NCBI GenBank assembly: GCA_026419775.2
Contig: JAOPGA020001288.1
Location: 1-44,444, forward strand
Length of the DNA: 44,444 bases
Source: Acrasis kona
Lineage: Eukaryota; Heterolobosea; Eutetramitea; Acrasida; Acrasidae
Direction of reading: 5' to 3'
Part shown: in pieces, positions 20,868 to 31,516 of the stretch
How the letters are laid out: each line of letters begins with the position of its first letter
Numbering within the stretch: position 1 is the stretch's first letter
Position numbers and translations under genes: made by a program
The notes under the pieces: model-generated
Told to the model about the DNA's origin: nothing
Databases searched by the model: none
What the model saw: only the letters and a program-made list of their open reading frames with translations

Positions 20868-23800
20868 ATGCCAAGAGGCAAAGAATACTATGAAAAGCAT
20901 CGTCACAGATTTGCTTTTAACAACGCGTTGATGGAGTACGATCTTAACAAATTATTGACAACCATCACCCTAATCCCCAAACCGCAATCTTTCAACAACG
21001 TCCATCAATACTGTTCGACGTTCGAACCATACATTTTTGAAGAAACAAGAGCCGCTATCGCCAACTCAGTCGAAACAAAGTCATCTTCAGAGATTGCAAA
21101 ATGTAGAGTACAAAAATGGAAGAGACCCAAGAACGACAAGGGCGCAGCCACAATCACATTTCAACTATTTCCGCGCAGACATGGCGACTCTGCATCACCT
21201 TCGTTCAGCGAACTACCAATACCCAGCCATGAATTCGTAGTGATCCACGATCAACCAACATTAGAGAACCTTGGCCAACAAAAACATTTTTTCGCCGTAA
21301 TTGATCGCGGCAATACCGATAGCGTAAGTCATCAACCCATGTAAATCAAACAACTACCTATAGTTCGGTATGGTAAAAAGAAACAACAAAAGAAGAGATA
21401 AGGACAAACCCAAATCACTTTCCGCATCAATGATCATCGAGAAGCGTAAGGAAGAGAGAAGAAAGAACAAGGGACCCGGATCAGGAGATCGCATGAAAAA
21501 GTATAGAGTTCATGGAGCAGATACCGGCGGAAGCGTCATCAAAGCAAAATTCAGGTCCACAAAAATAATCAGACAGTGGATTAGCAAGGGAGGAGGAAGT
21601 AAACGTGCAAGATCATCATCATCATCATCATCTGACGTTTGGTTTGTTTGTCCATTATTTAGTCTAGTCACAAAAGAGAGAGAATACGAAGCAGTTCAAA
21701 AGAAGGCCGTGCCCAATCAACTCGTGGACTTGTTCAGAAAATCAAATCATCCGAAGAACGAAAAGCCCCTGGAGCACAACATTTCTACGCAGTTAATGAC
21801 CCATTTGGAGTCAACGTACAATAAGGTTTGTGAAATGTTCCATCATGACCACTAACCCCCATCCTAGTCACAAATGAATGCAATTACTCGCGTCATGAAC
21901 GTTCCCGTCACTCAACAACGCATCCACTTGATACAAGGACCACCAGGCACAGGAAAGACCAGCACATTGGCAGCACTTTTATCCACGCTCATCGCAAATA
22001 ACAAGAAGGAACGCATCTTGGTGTGTTCGGGTCAAAATGTGGCCATCGACAATGTAGTGAAACGAATCATGAGTCATGGATTGTACGACTCCAACGGAAA
22101 ACAATACTTTATGCAGTTAAATCAAATGGCAAGGATCGGAAACGACGAAAAGATTGATCCGCTCAGCATCGCCATCGATCCCGCGACTCGATTCAAACAA
22201 TTAATTCGCATGATTAATCAAATCAGCGATCACATTAAAGCCATGGTCACCGAAAAGATTCAAATCATGAGCAAGCTCAAGGATGTAAAATCAGCATTAA
22301 ATGCAAAAAATAGCATCATCAGTAGAAAGCCTAGAATTGAAGAGAGAATGGAACAAGTCATACAGAGCATCGATGCCCTGCTCGATACCAAATTGGTCAA
22401 CCACGAACAAGTCACCATCATCAAGAAGAAATTCGAACAAGTACGCGACAGCATGAATCACTTTTTGGAACAAACCGATAAACAAGTAAACAAGAGCGAT
22501 ATACGTAGCGAAGCAGAAACTACGTTTAACATGATCGACGTGTTCCATAAGGAACTCGAATTGTATTTACAAGTAGATAACAGAGATGTAGAGCTCAAGG
22601 TAATGGATCACGTGACTATACTCTTTGCCACGTTGAGTATTACCGGCAGGCACTTGATGCGCAACATGACGCCGTTCACCACTCTCATCATTGACGAAGC
22701 TGCTCAGATTACAGAATCAGAGAGCCTGATCCCTCTCGATTTGGTCAAATGTGATGATAAAAGTGGTAGAGTGGTATTGATCGGTGATCACAAGCAATTA
22801 CCGAGCACAGTGGTCAGTAACGAGGCCATGGATAAAAATTACTCACAAAGCATGTTTGAGAGATTGCTCCAATACGCAGGTCTACCTCACGTCATGTTAG
22901 ATACTCAATATCGCATGCATCCTGAAATTTCAGTATTTCCTGCAGGACGCTTCTATTCCAATCAATTATACGACGGAGATAATGTATCCAAATACGACGT
23001 GGATCCGGATTGGCAGACCAAGTATGAGAATGGACTACCTGCTTGTGCATTCGTTAATTTACAAGGGGATACCAACGAACAATACGTAACAAGAATCAAA
23101 AGCTTTGAAAATGCAACGGAAGCTAATTACATTGTAGAATTGGTCGATTGTTTGATTAATCATCATCAAGTAGATCGAAAGCTAATAAGCGTGATTACTT
23201 TTTATAGAGGTCAGGTCGATTTGATTAGAAGTAAATTGAGCGAAAAGTATCCAAAAGAAAGTCAAGAGCAACGATTGGAAATTGAACAACGAATGTTCAA
23301 ATCAAAGAGAATTAGTAATGCATTATCGGGTAATATTAATGTAGATACGGTGGATAGTTTTCAAGGGTCCGAAAAGGAAGTGATTATTTTATCAACGGTG
23401 CGTTGTAACAGGAGGGGACAAGTTGGATTTGTGGATGATGAACGTCGATTGAACGTCGCTCTTACTAGAGCTAAATATGCGTTATTGGTGGTTGGTCACG
23501 GACAAACTCTATCGCAGGGTAGTTCCCTATGGAAGAGCTTCTTCAAGGATACAAATGTATTCGAAAGTCAAGAAATGAAATCTGATTTGATTCAATCTAC
23601 AAAATCAGATTACGTTGCTACGAATCACTCTTTGAAGGTGGCCATTCATAACAATCACCTTCATTTCGTATCGGCCATCATGAAGAATTGGCAATTTAGA
23701 GATGAAATGAACGAAGCAATCGTCGCTGCTGTGCAATGTGATCACGCCAGTCTTGTTGGTTTTATAGTGAGTAAGGATGAAGATTTGATAGAGAGCTATG

Positions 23801-24528
23801 ATGACGATGATAACTCATTATTGCACGTTGCAGTGTTACATAATAGTGTACACGTTGCTCAAATGTTGACGAATCGTTATCGTCATCTTTGTGTCCAATT
23901 CAATCGTGATGGCAGATTACCATTACATTTGGCTGCTCTACAAAAGGACATAAACATGTTCAAGATTATACTGGCAGGTACCATGTCGTGTGTAGATTGG
24001 CGTGACGAGTTGAAGATACAAAATCATGCGGTGGATTGTAACGATGTGGTGGATGTGAACGATAATCATGGTAAATCTACATCCTATTATGTAGGATTAT
24101 CGAACAATAGAACACTTTTATCAGTGTTGAACAGTAGAATGAATCCAGAGTCACTCAAAGTGAAATTGACTCCTAAACAAAACAAAATAGAAGAGGAGGA
24201 AGAGGAGTTACCACAACCAACAATAAATGTATTGAATCCTCCAGTCGAACAAAGTGCTGGTAGGGGATCTTCTGATAAGAGAACGGGTGGAAGAGGAAGA
24301 GGACGAGATCGCTACGAACATGCACATGATGATGGCGATGACGGTGGTCATCAAGATCCAACGATGATTCATTTAAATCGCAGGAGTGGTAGAGGTGGAA
24401 GGGGTGGAAGGGGTGGAAGAGGAGGAAGAGGAGGGAGAGGTCGCGGTAGAGGAAGAGGAGAAAATTCTTCGAACCATCATGGTGGCGGAAGGAGTCGTGG
24501 TAGAGGTCGCGGAAGAGGGCATAATTAA
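20868..24528 (+). CDS. UPF1-like superfamily 1 helicase with ankyrin repeats and RGG tail
   Basis: Three exons: 20868-21323, 21364-21825 and 21868-24528, giving 1192 residues; both introns (40 and 42 bases) are GT-AG and phase 0. The helicase motifs are all present: GPPGTGKTST (motif I, about 330), IIDEAAQ (II), LIGDHKQLP (III), DTQYRMHPEIS (IV), VDSFQGSEKEVIILSTVR (V) and RRLNVALTRAK (VI). This is the UPF1/SMUBP2/SEN1 group, which unwinds or remodels RNA and RNA-DNA duplexes. Behind the helicase (about 890-1015) lie ankyrin-like repeats such as DDDNSLLHVAVLHNSVHVAQ and RDGRLPLHLAALQKD. The last ~80 residues are an RGG/RG-rich RNA-binding tail. The N-terminus lacks the UPF1 CH zinc domain. 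A TCA run at 21616-21633 encodes a serine stretch. Confidence 0.92.
21324..21363 (+). other. Intron 1 of the UPF1-like helicase gene
   Basis: Forty bases, GTAAGT donor and CTATAG acceptor; removing it keeps the frame (NTDS then FGMVK). Confidence 0.85.
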
Positions 24529-24535
24529 AATAAAA

Positions 24536-26453
24536 TTATTCTTTTATTAGTACAATTCCTGCAAAATGATCGATGTCGTGGTTGTAGCTAATGGGTGCTG
24601 GATCAGCTGTTCCAGCATGTTTTGCTGCTCCTGTTTGACTAGAGTCGGAGAATCTAAAGTAGTATCTTTCTTTCCCACCCCATGAGTACCTCTCCCATCC
24701 ACCTTGATTGTAGTATACATAGGACATACATTCGGATTTGGTTCCATCAAAAATTGCAGTCGCCTCATCGGTGTGCACCCATCTAAATCCTTTGGGAGCT
24801 CGATAGGCAATGTTCTTGTCCCATACGTTGGAGCGTGCAACTGCATACCATATTTGAGGATGGGATATAGATTGTCTCATGCCTTTGAAATTGTCAGTTG
24901 TTTCCATCCATGCAGGCATTCCTGTGTTGATTCCCCACTGGTAAGCAACATTCTCCTTGCTGAATTGTCCATTTACATAAACAACTACCCTGCCTTTGGA
25001 ACCCCTATTTCCTGGTGGTACTCTACATTCTATCAACGATCCATCCCTAATCACTCTCACTCCAGAACATTCCTTATCGCCAACCTTGACTCTCATCTTT
25101 TGTCTATCATTACCACCAAAATGTCTTCCATGAACATGTATTGTGGTCTCATCGAACCAATTACCCTCAGCAGGCCCTACATCAGTTACAACAGGATTTT
25201 CTGTTTTATAAACATCCCAAGTGGTATTCATTAAAGAAAAAACACGATCACAAACAACATGAATATCTATAGCTTCGTTTTCTCTTGGCTCGGTAACATT
25301 TAATTTTTTATTTTGCTCATATGTCCTGATTTCATTGCTCATTTCGTTACCAATAGTAACAATGTAAAATTCATCGCTTCCTTCAATTGCTCTTTTGGAT
25401 GCTGCAGCCAATAATTGATTTTTTTGTACTGTTGCCATGATGTAATCAGATTGCTTTGACAAGCACTCGTTCTTCTCTGCCTCAATCTTGCTGACCTTCT
25501 CTCTTAACTCTGAAAAGCGTCTTTTTACTGCACTTATTAGATCGCTCTCAGCGCTATCTAGTTCTAAGCGTCTCGATGTTGCGTTTCTTTGGACAGAATC
25601 AAGTAGGTTGTTTATAACAGTGTGGCTTTCTAACAGCTCGTTGTTCACTTTCTTTACAACTGAGTTTGTATTTTGCAGATCCAATTTCACATCAGTACAT
25701 TGCTGCTGTAGACTGACGCAGTCATGGTTTTTGTGTTCTCCTGAAACAACACATATGCTACACACAATTATGTTGTCTTGTTTACAAAAAACGTTCAGCT
25801 CTTGGTTGTGAACGGGACATCTATGAGGTCTTTTTCTAATCACCAGCTTTTTCGAGTAATCATCAGTAATTGGTATTAATGTGTGCAATTTGAACAATCC
25901 TTTCGAGTGAATTGTATCATTACAAGATTCACATAGGTTCACTGCACACTCTCTACACTTTATGAAGGGCTTGGAGAGTTCACAAAACTAAAATAAAGTT
26001 ATAAAATGTTCGAGCGTGAAAGTTACCTGGCAGCGATCCATGTCCATTGCCCTCAATCTGTTCAAATGTTAATTTTTGAAATTAAAAAAGTTGTGTTACT
26101 TGTCCACTAGTGCTTGCAGATTATCGTTGGATTTATAATATTTTAAACTATTAATTCCTTCCTTTGGGTCAAGATGCGTTATGGAGGAGCAAGATGGACA
26201 TTTTACTCCAGGACGACTTTTCAAAATCTGCAACGAGGAAGTCATCAATGTCAACGTTTTTTTGTTTCTGGTTGGTTAATAGAATCAAGTGAAGTTACAT
26301 TTACATTAAGCTGCTGAACTCTTTCAAAGCTCTTTCGTAATTATATAGGGTATTTGCGCAGCTCAAGCACATATGATGGCCACATTTTAAGTGAGCTACT
26401 GTGTGTATCAAATCCAAACACACTGGGCATAAAGCATCGTCCGTTCGGTCCAT
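24536..26453 (-). CDS. TRIM-like protein: RING, two B-boxes, coiled coil, IPT/TIG domain
   Basis: Four exons on the minus strand: 26453-26305, 26267-26100, 26057-26027 and 25987-24536. The introns are 37, 42 and 39 bases, all GT-AG, and the sum is 600 codons including the stop. Exon 1 gives the first half of a C3HC4 RING (CPVCLDL, CGHHMCLSC); exon 2 completes it (VKCPSC). The third junction gives DRCQFCELSKPFIKCRECAV, the first B-box, then CPVHNQELNVFC, the second B-box. A coiled coil (about 210-340) and an IPT/TIG-like beta-sandwich (VGPAEGNWFDETTIHVHGRHF) follow, and an unknown C-terminal domain rich in W/Y/G. The order is that of TRIM-family ubiquitin ligases, where the C-terminal domain selects the target. 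TRIM proteins are mainly known from animals. Confidence 0.85.
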
Positions 26454-26762
26454 GAGAACTTTCTTGGGTCAACTGACCTTTTGTGCGCCAACAACTGAAG
26501 AAAATATTTGAAGTTAAAAAATAACACTATTGATCATCGTTGGATAAGAAGAGTAAGATTGAGTCTTGCATTATAATACAATTGATTGTGTCACGACTTT
26601 TCTAGATTCATTCATCAAATTTTTAGTTAATAACCTTGACACAATACATATACAACCACCAAGTTCCTTTTGATGTAAAATTACACAAACTCTTATTATT
26701 CATTTCAGGATTAGAATACAGGTATTGATAGGTTAAAAAATGGTTTATTTGTCTCAAAGTTG

Positions 26763-26900
26763 TTATACATAGTTATCTATTCTGTCAAAGTGTCCTTCAA
26801 ATATTTCTCTGAATACAGGGACGGTTTCTACCTGATCCTCTGGTTCTTGAATGTCGTAACAGTGTCTGATTTCGCTTTGATGCATTGGGCAAGCTTCCAT
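26763..26900 (-). CDS. Small ORF with B-box-like CPMH start, 45 residues
   Basis: MEACPMHQSEIRHCYDIQEP then an acidic and aromatic tail to DRIDNYV. The start resembles the zinc-binding opening of a second B-box (CPVHNQELNVFC in the TRIM-like gene next door), with C, H and C in nearly the same spacing. It lies 310 bases upstream of that gene on the same strand. It may be an exon of an alternative transcript, a remnant of a tandem duplication, or chance. Confidence 0.3.
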   Translation of the reverse strand: MEACPMHQSEIRHCYDIQEPEDQVETVPVFREIFEGHFDRIDNYV

Positions 26901-27222
26901 GTTGTTGTGTTTTGATTTATTTCGATAATTCCTTCAAGCAAAATGATTAGGCTTTAAATAATCTGACTAATTTTGATTTTGATAGGTTTTGATTAAATTC
27001 CAAATCTATTGTTAATGCTAACTACTTTTAATGGATAAGAGTGTTTATATTTGATCAAAGTGTCGTTAGCTTCATATTGTAATTCATCGTCATCAAACAT
27101 CAAAATGAAGATGCCTGAAGTTACTTCACATTCAACAACAACAACAACAACACAAACTGACAAAATATTTTTTTTATCAAACGATGATGTCTTTACACAA
27201 GTAAACCATACGTTATTAATAC
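26901..27222. other. Intergenic stretch with a short CAA repeat
   Basis: AT-rich. An (ACA)n run lies at about 27138-27152. No gene recognised. Confidence 0.5.
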
Positions 27223-28131
27223 CTATTTTTTTAAATTACTAAAAAACAAGAGAGATGCTCCCTTCATAATATATTGAGTCAAAGAACCCACGCTAGCGTG
27301 AAATCCCTCCCTGATGGCTAATCTTCTACATTGATATGTCATCAATAATGCCAGAATCATCTTTAATAGCATTCTTAAAGGAAAGCGGGTTCCAGGCGGT
27401 AACATTACGATGCTCAATAAGAATCGTAGAGGGAAATGTACAAGTTTTGTGTTGACGCAATAAATGGAAGTTAACAACATGAAAAAGTCAACGATGAAAT
27501 CTTCTTTGAGTTGACTTGATTGAAGTTTTTCAATGATTTGTTTGTGTACACTCATCGTTCCTTCGAGTTGTGACAGCGAAGTGTAGTATTTGTGAGTCGT
27601 TCTTGCAATCTCCTCCTTTTGGTCGGTAACTTCTACTTTAAGTCCGTCGACTGTATTGGTTAGATCATTTATTGTGCCCTCCTGTTCGTGCACCGTCCCA
27701 CTCAGCCGGCTCACTACTTTCTTCTCCTCGTCGAGATCTTTTTCAAAGTCACTGCATTTTTGTGATAATTTGCTAACGTTAACGACGTTAGCAAAATTGG
27801 CAAATAAATTTACAGTATTTAGTTTAAGGTTTACGAGGTTAATTTTTTGTTGCTCGTGGTAGAGGGCCTCGACGACGCTCACTAGTTCTTCTACAGAACT
27901 TCCACTTCGAGCGGGTGAATTTTTAGCCGACCTAGCCAAAGAATTTTTTAATGAAGCGAGAGATTTTGTTGTGGGTGAGTCGAATGATTGGTTTTTAATT
28001 AACTTTGGAGGAGTCCAAATGATACGGTCCTCTGTAGACATATGTGTTATATGTGATTTTCTTGGCGATATTCCGTCCTTGTCTTCGAAAGTTTTTAGGG
28101 GTACTCCATCTTCGATGTCCTCGACTATCAT
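27223..28131 (-). CDS. Coiled-coil membrane protein of unknown function
   Basis: 302 residues, single exon. The N-terminal ~95 residues are polar and serine-rich with SP and TPP motifs (TEDRIIWTPPKLI), suggesting phosphorylation sites. Residues about 95-215 have heptad-like patterns (KCSDFEKDLDEEKKVVSRL, GLKVEVTDQKEEI), a long coiled coil. Two hydrophobic segments follow (DFIVDFFMLLTSIYCV and FPLRMLLKMILALLMTYQC), then a basic tail. This looks like an endomembrane-anchored tether or scaffold facing the cytosol, but I recognise no family. Confidence 0.55.
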   Translation of the reverse strand: MIVEDIEDGVPLKTFEDKDGISPRKSHITHMSTEDRIIWTPPKLIKNQSFDSPTTKSLASLKNSLARSAKNSPARSGSSVEELVSVVEALYHEQQKINLVNLKLNTVNLFANFANVVNVSKLSQKCSDFEKDLDEEKKVVSRLSGTVHEQEGTINDLTNTVDGLKVEVTDQKEEIARTTHKYYTSLSQLEGTMSVHKQIIEKLQSSQLKEDFIVDFFMLLTSIYCVNTKLVHFPLRFLLSIVMLPPGTRFPLRMLLKMILALLMTYQCRRLAIREGFHASVGSLTQYIMKGASLLFFSNLKK

Positions 28132-28204
28132 GTTCCTGTTTTATTTAATACTCAGTCAACTTGTAGCAATTCAAAGATGAATTTTTACAAACAACTTTGA
28201 GCAC

Positions 28205-28489
28205 TCATAACTAGAATTCAAAATATTTATTGGTCGTCTACTAGTAGTCGCATCTGAGTCGCTTAAGAATAATGATGACCGAGCACGTAAAACTTTTGTT
28301 AAAACAAACCCAGATTTAGAAGAGATGCAAAACAAGAGGAAGAAGGAGTCAGGGTCTCCCAACACTTCACAAGATCGAACATGGCACAAACGTCAGAGTA
28401 GCGAAAATTCGAGTGTACAACAAAATCAGGAAGGGCGATTTAACCAAACAAACAGACAAACAATTCAAAACACGGACGAATTTATTTGA
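28205..28489 (+). other. Open stretch with coding look, no start found
   Basis: A plus-strand frame of about 94 residues reads FKIFIGRLLVVASESLKNND, then a lysine- and glutamine-rich hydrophilic segment to NTDEFI. It has no ATG near its front, and a candidate acceptor (ACTAG) precedes it. It may be a last exon or the decayed front part of the hAT relic that follows. Function unknown. Confidence 0.3.
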
Positions 28490-28661
28490 TCATTTTCCAA
28501 GATTACATGGTGCGTGAGTTGGAAACAATCAATGACCCAGAATCAGTACTTGCGTTATGGTTCCAAATTCCTCAATGAATCTACAACATTGTTCTAAAAT
28601 CATCGCACCCTTTATTGTTCTTATATTGTCTCCGCTTATCATATAATATTAGTTATAACTC

Positions 28662-28945
28662 ATGTTCATTTCCAATACATTCAGAATCCCAGCGGCAAAA
28701 GTATTGAATGAAAATTCAAATGGTGATGTTGGTGCGTTGAGTGCGATAATGAAGTTACGGACGTTATTGCTTTTCATTAAATGAAGTCCACAAAGAAAGA
28801 GTAGATGGCGAGCTCTTGTCCGTACTGTCCAAATAAAGTACATTGAGTTTGACATGGATATACGTTGGAACTCAACACATCGAATGATTGATGATGCGTT
28901 TAGCTCACAACATTCGCAAACAGTGAGGCTCAATGTCTTCTTTTA
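28662..28945 (+). pseudogene. hAT-family transposase fragment
   Basis: The frame gives MKLRTLLLFIK, a TGA, then SPQRKSRWRALVRTV and DMDIRWNSTHRMIDDAF. The order (LR..L..I)-SPQR-(...)-D..RWNST..M is a well-known signature of hAT transposases just before their second catalytic aspartate region. Only about 95 residues remain, with one stop inside and no C-terminal dimerisation domain, so this is a dead fragment of a plain DNA transposon. Confidence 0.7.
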
Positions 28946-29136
28946 AGCACCGAAAATTGGGACCAGTTGAGGAAGAATCAATAAAATCTTCAATTATTCA
29001 TTTTATTATTCCCGCAAATTATAAATTCGGATGATTAACTGCGCGATTAATTCACACGATTCGAATCTATTTGTGCCGAGCCCTAAATTTGAAAGTAGCT
29101 TCCAAGTTGAGACTTGAACGAATTAATCACCGCAAA

Positions 29137-30990
29137 ATGAAAACTCACCTTGGTAAAGGGATACGAAAATATGTGTTGAGTGCCAGGGGTCTCATTCTCT
29201 TGATGGCAGGGATTTTCATGTACTTCGCTTTATTCGCCTCGCTCACATCAAAGAAAAAGCCATCAACACCACGCGTTATCAGACCAACAATCCGAAAAAC
29301 TCACAACGAAACAACGAACAGTACATGCGCATTTTCCGACGAAGTTTATATATCTATGATCACTGGACCTAAGAACAGAGGAACTCTAGCAAAGAACGCA
29401 ATCGAAACTTGGCTACAGCCATTCCTTACAAATTCATTTATATTTACATCGGAGAACGATACCAACCTGATGCACTCAGACATTGCCGACATTGTGCGCG
29501 CTCCAAAATCTAATCATGGATATGACGGTGCACAGATGCGCTTTATTTATAGCATCTTCCACATGTGGAAAGTAGCGCAAGAGAGAAAGGATACAAGAGT
29601 AAAGTGGTTTATGATTATTGATGACGACGGATACATCGTACCAAAGAACTTACTAAGAGGATTCGCGAGATTGAAGGACAGGGGCAAGGAGGACTCGATG
29701 GAGGTGTTCAGCAGATGTGATGCCGAAAGGAGTCGTCACCATGGTGGAAGTTCCATCATCTTTACTGCAAAATCGATCAAGGCCTTCATCGACTATTATC
29801 CCAATTGCCAACGTAGAGTTCCGTATACTGAAGTATACGATTTGGCTGTTACCTATTGTTGGAGAGAATTCTTGGATAAAAATCCAAATTACGCTCATCA
29901 AAAGACATGTGCGCCAATGCTTGAATTGCATAGCTACTGGCCTCAATTCTTCTGTGGGACGTGCGGTATGGAAGAACACCCATTCCCGCTACACATGCAT
30001 TTGAAGAACGCAGGTACCTTTCACTACGTCAAACATAAACACCAAATGGATTTCATTCACCAAACTTATGGCTTAGATGAGCAACTTTCATTGGACAGGT
30101 ACTGCCTTTCTCCAGAAGAACAAGTGGGGGGCGAATCTTATGTGGATGACGACGTCGTATACTATCACTACGAAAAAAAGAGTTTAGAGGTGGATGGACT
30201 TCAAAGTGTGCGACAAGTAGTTGGACCAGAGCAAATAGCCGTGTTGGTCGCTAGTCATGCTCAGACAGTTGATTTTAACACTGTGGTGGACCAAGTACAT
30301 ATCATGTTTCCAACCAATACATTGATTGAAAGCCAAGACTTGATGTGCGAAGAGGATACTAGTATTCTAAGTTCCATTCATTCTCTTTTGAATGGCAATA
30401 GCAGGCTGTGGGATATGGCGCTGGAATGGTTTTTTATTAGCAAAGAGGGTGCTTGTTTGAATTTTCGATCACTCGGACGTGTGCTGGGCAGTGTTTTGAC
30501 ACTGAATAAACCCGTTATTGTTTCTGGAGATACCTCCATCGAAGCATTAACCAAAAACAATGACTGTAAGGTTCCAATTGGGTCTGGTTTCGTCGTAAAT
30601 CGCTTGTGGTTGAACATGTATAAAGCTATTGTGTGTAATTACGGTGATTGCTCAAAGTTTGACGTTGACAAGATACATTTGATGTTTAGCAAAGAAATGT
30701 TCTGGGTTCGCCATGGAGTTATTTTGGAACATATACCAACGTGGTATTGCGGGTCGTTGAATGCGATGGAGCATCCAGACGCCAGATATGCAATTGACCA
30801 TAGAAATGTGGCGTCGTTCAACCAAGAGAATACCTTGGGTGAGCATGAATGCGTTGATTGTACGCACACACTTTCGAAAAGTGGTTTTTTTGAATATTAC
30901 GGTGGTGAATTTCATAATATTGCCTATTCGAACCTTGGAAAATTTCACTTCATGCGTGCGAAATGTTTGCAATCTATTCCGTTAATGTAA
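29137..30990 (+). CDS. Type II membrane glycosyltransferase with tandem GT31/Fringe-like domains
   Basis: 617 residues from the ATG at 29137, which places a basic stub before one membrane anchor (GLILLMAGIFMYFALFASL), the layout of Golgi glycosyltransferases. Domain 1 (about 65-320) has VKWFMIIDDDGYIVPKNLL, where the DDD binds Mn and nucleotide sugar, then GGSSIIFTAKSIKAF and a cysteine-rich FFCGTCGMEEHPFP. Domain 2 (about 365-615) repeats the plan (LEWFFISKEGACLNFRSLG, GSGFVVNRLWLNMYKA, WYCGSLNAMEHP, FHFMRAKC), but the DDD is replaced by SKEGA. It is thus a tandem duplication whose second half probably lost catalysis. GT31 members add galactose, N-acetylglucosamine or N-acetylgalactosamine. 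The acceptor is unknown. Confidence 0.8.
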   Translation: MKTHLGKGIRKYVLSARGLILLMAGIFMYFALFASLTSKKKPSTPRVIRPTIRKTHNETTNSTCAFSDEVYISMITGPKNRGTLAKNAIETWLQPFLTNSFIFTSENDTNLMHSDIADIVRAPKSNHGYDGAQMRFIYSIFHMWKVAQERKDTRVKWFMIIDDDGYIVPKNLLRGFARLKDRGKEDSMEVFSRCDAERSRHHGGSSIIFTAKSIKAFIDYYPNCQRRVPYTEVYDLAVTYCWREFLDKNPNYAHQKTCAPMLELHSYWPQFFCGTCGMEEHPFPLHMHLKNAGTFHYVKHKHQMDFIHQTYGLDEQLSLDRYCLSPEEQVGGESYVDDDVVYYHYEKKSLEVDGLQSVRQVVGPEQIAVLVASHAQTVDFNTVVDQVHIMFPTNTLIESQDLMCEEDTSILSSIHSLLNGNSRLWDMALEWFFISKEGACLNFRSLGRVLGSVLTLNKPVIVSGDTSIEALTKNNDCKVPIGSGFVVNRLWLNMYKAIVCNYGDCSKFDVDKIHLMFSKEMFWVRHGVILEHIPTWYCGSLNAMEHPDARYAIDHRNVASFNQENTLGEHECVDCTHTLSKSGFFEYYGGEFHNIAYSNLGKFHFMRAKCLQSIPLM

Positions 30991-31317
30991 CAAAGTAAAT
31001 ATTAGATAAATTATATATAAAAAGAGATTTTTGTAATTTGGTAAAGTGGTTGTTGAGAATTGGAATCAATCGCCCTAAGAGCACTTATATTAAATGGATT
31101 GATAATTTTAGAAGTTTGACCTTTATTGTTTTGTTAACAACTTCATAATGTTAAGGTTCTTCTTGATTTCTTATATCTCCTCCTTAACCTCTGCTACTTC
31201 TGAGCAAATGGCGGTTTTTCCTCAATTTTCTTCTGAACTGACCTTCCCTCCCATTGGTGTGACTGGGATCTTTTTCTTCAGGTAACAAGGGTAGAAGAAA
31301 AAAGATATTACAAAATA
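30991..31317. other. Intergenic stretch, nothing firm
   Basis: AT-rich. A 45-codon plus-strand ORF with a hydrophobic start (MLRFFLISYISSL, about 31148-31285) ends at a possible donor site, but there is nothing else to support it. Confidence 0.4.
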
Positions 31318-31400
31318 TGCCTCAAGCGTGGATCGAACACGCTACCTTACGATCTTCAGTCGTACGCTCTATTCTTCTATCCCAGATGAGCTATTGAGGC
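31318..31400 (-). tRNA. tRNA-Phe (GAA anticodon) with enlarged D-loop
   Basis: Read on the minus strand from 31400. The acceptor stem GCCTCAA pairs with TTGAGGC (7 of 7), then discriminator A at 31318. The D-stem GCTC/GAGC encloses an 18-base loop. The anticodon stem TACGA/TCGTA encloses CTGAAGA, so the anticodon is GAA (Phe). The T-stem GCGTG/CACGC encloses TTCGATC. All stems are perfect; only the D-loop is odd, holding about 10 extra bases (TAGAAGAATA) compared with usual tRNAs. There is no anticodon-loop intron. Internal promoter boxes should be affected because the A box spans the D-arm. Confidence 0.85.
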
Positions 31401-31516
31401 CACAATCTAAATTCATGAATCATCTCAGTATATAAAATATTGTAGAATTAATATATTGAATTTAAAAACTCTTTGTAAAAAGGTATTTGCAACTACCTTA
31501 TATTTATGTATATGTC

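Noticed and set aside
28649-28933. A 94-residue minus-strand protein with CECC motif
   Set aside because: The plus strand of the same stretch carries the hAT SPQR and RWNST signatures, which explains the open antisense frame.
30652-30972. Several long minus-strand frames inside the glycosyltransferase gene
   Set aside because: They are antisense to conserved domain sequence and have no recognisable features of their own.
31148-31285. Small plus-strand ORF with a signal-peptide-like start before the tRNA
   Set aside because: Only 45 codons, ordinary AT-rich context and no second exon found; kept only as a remark in the gap description.
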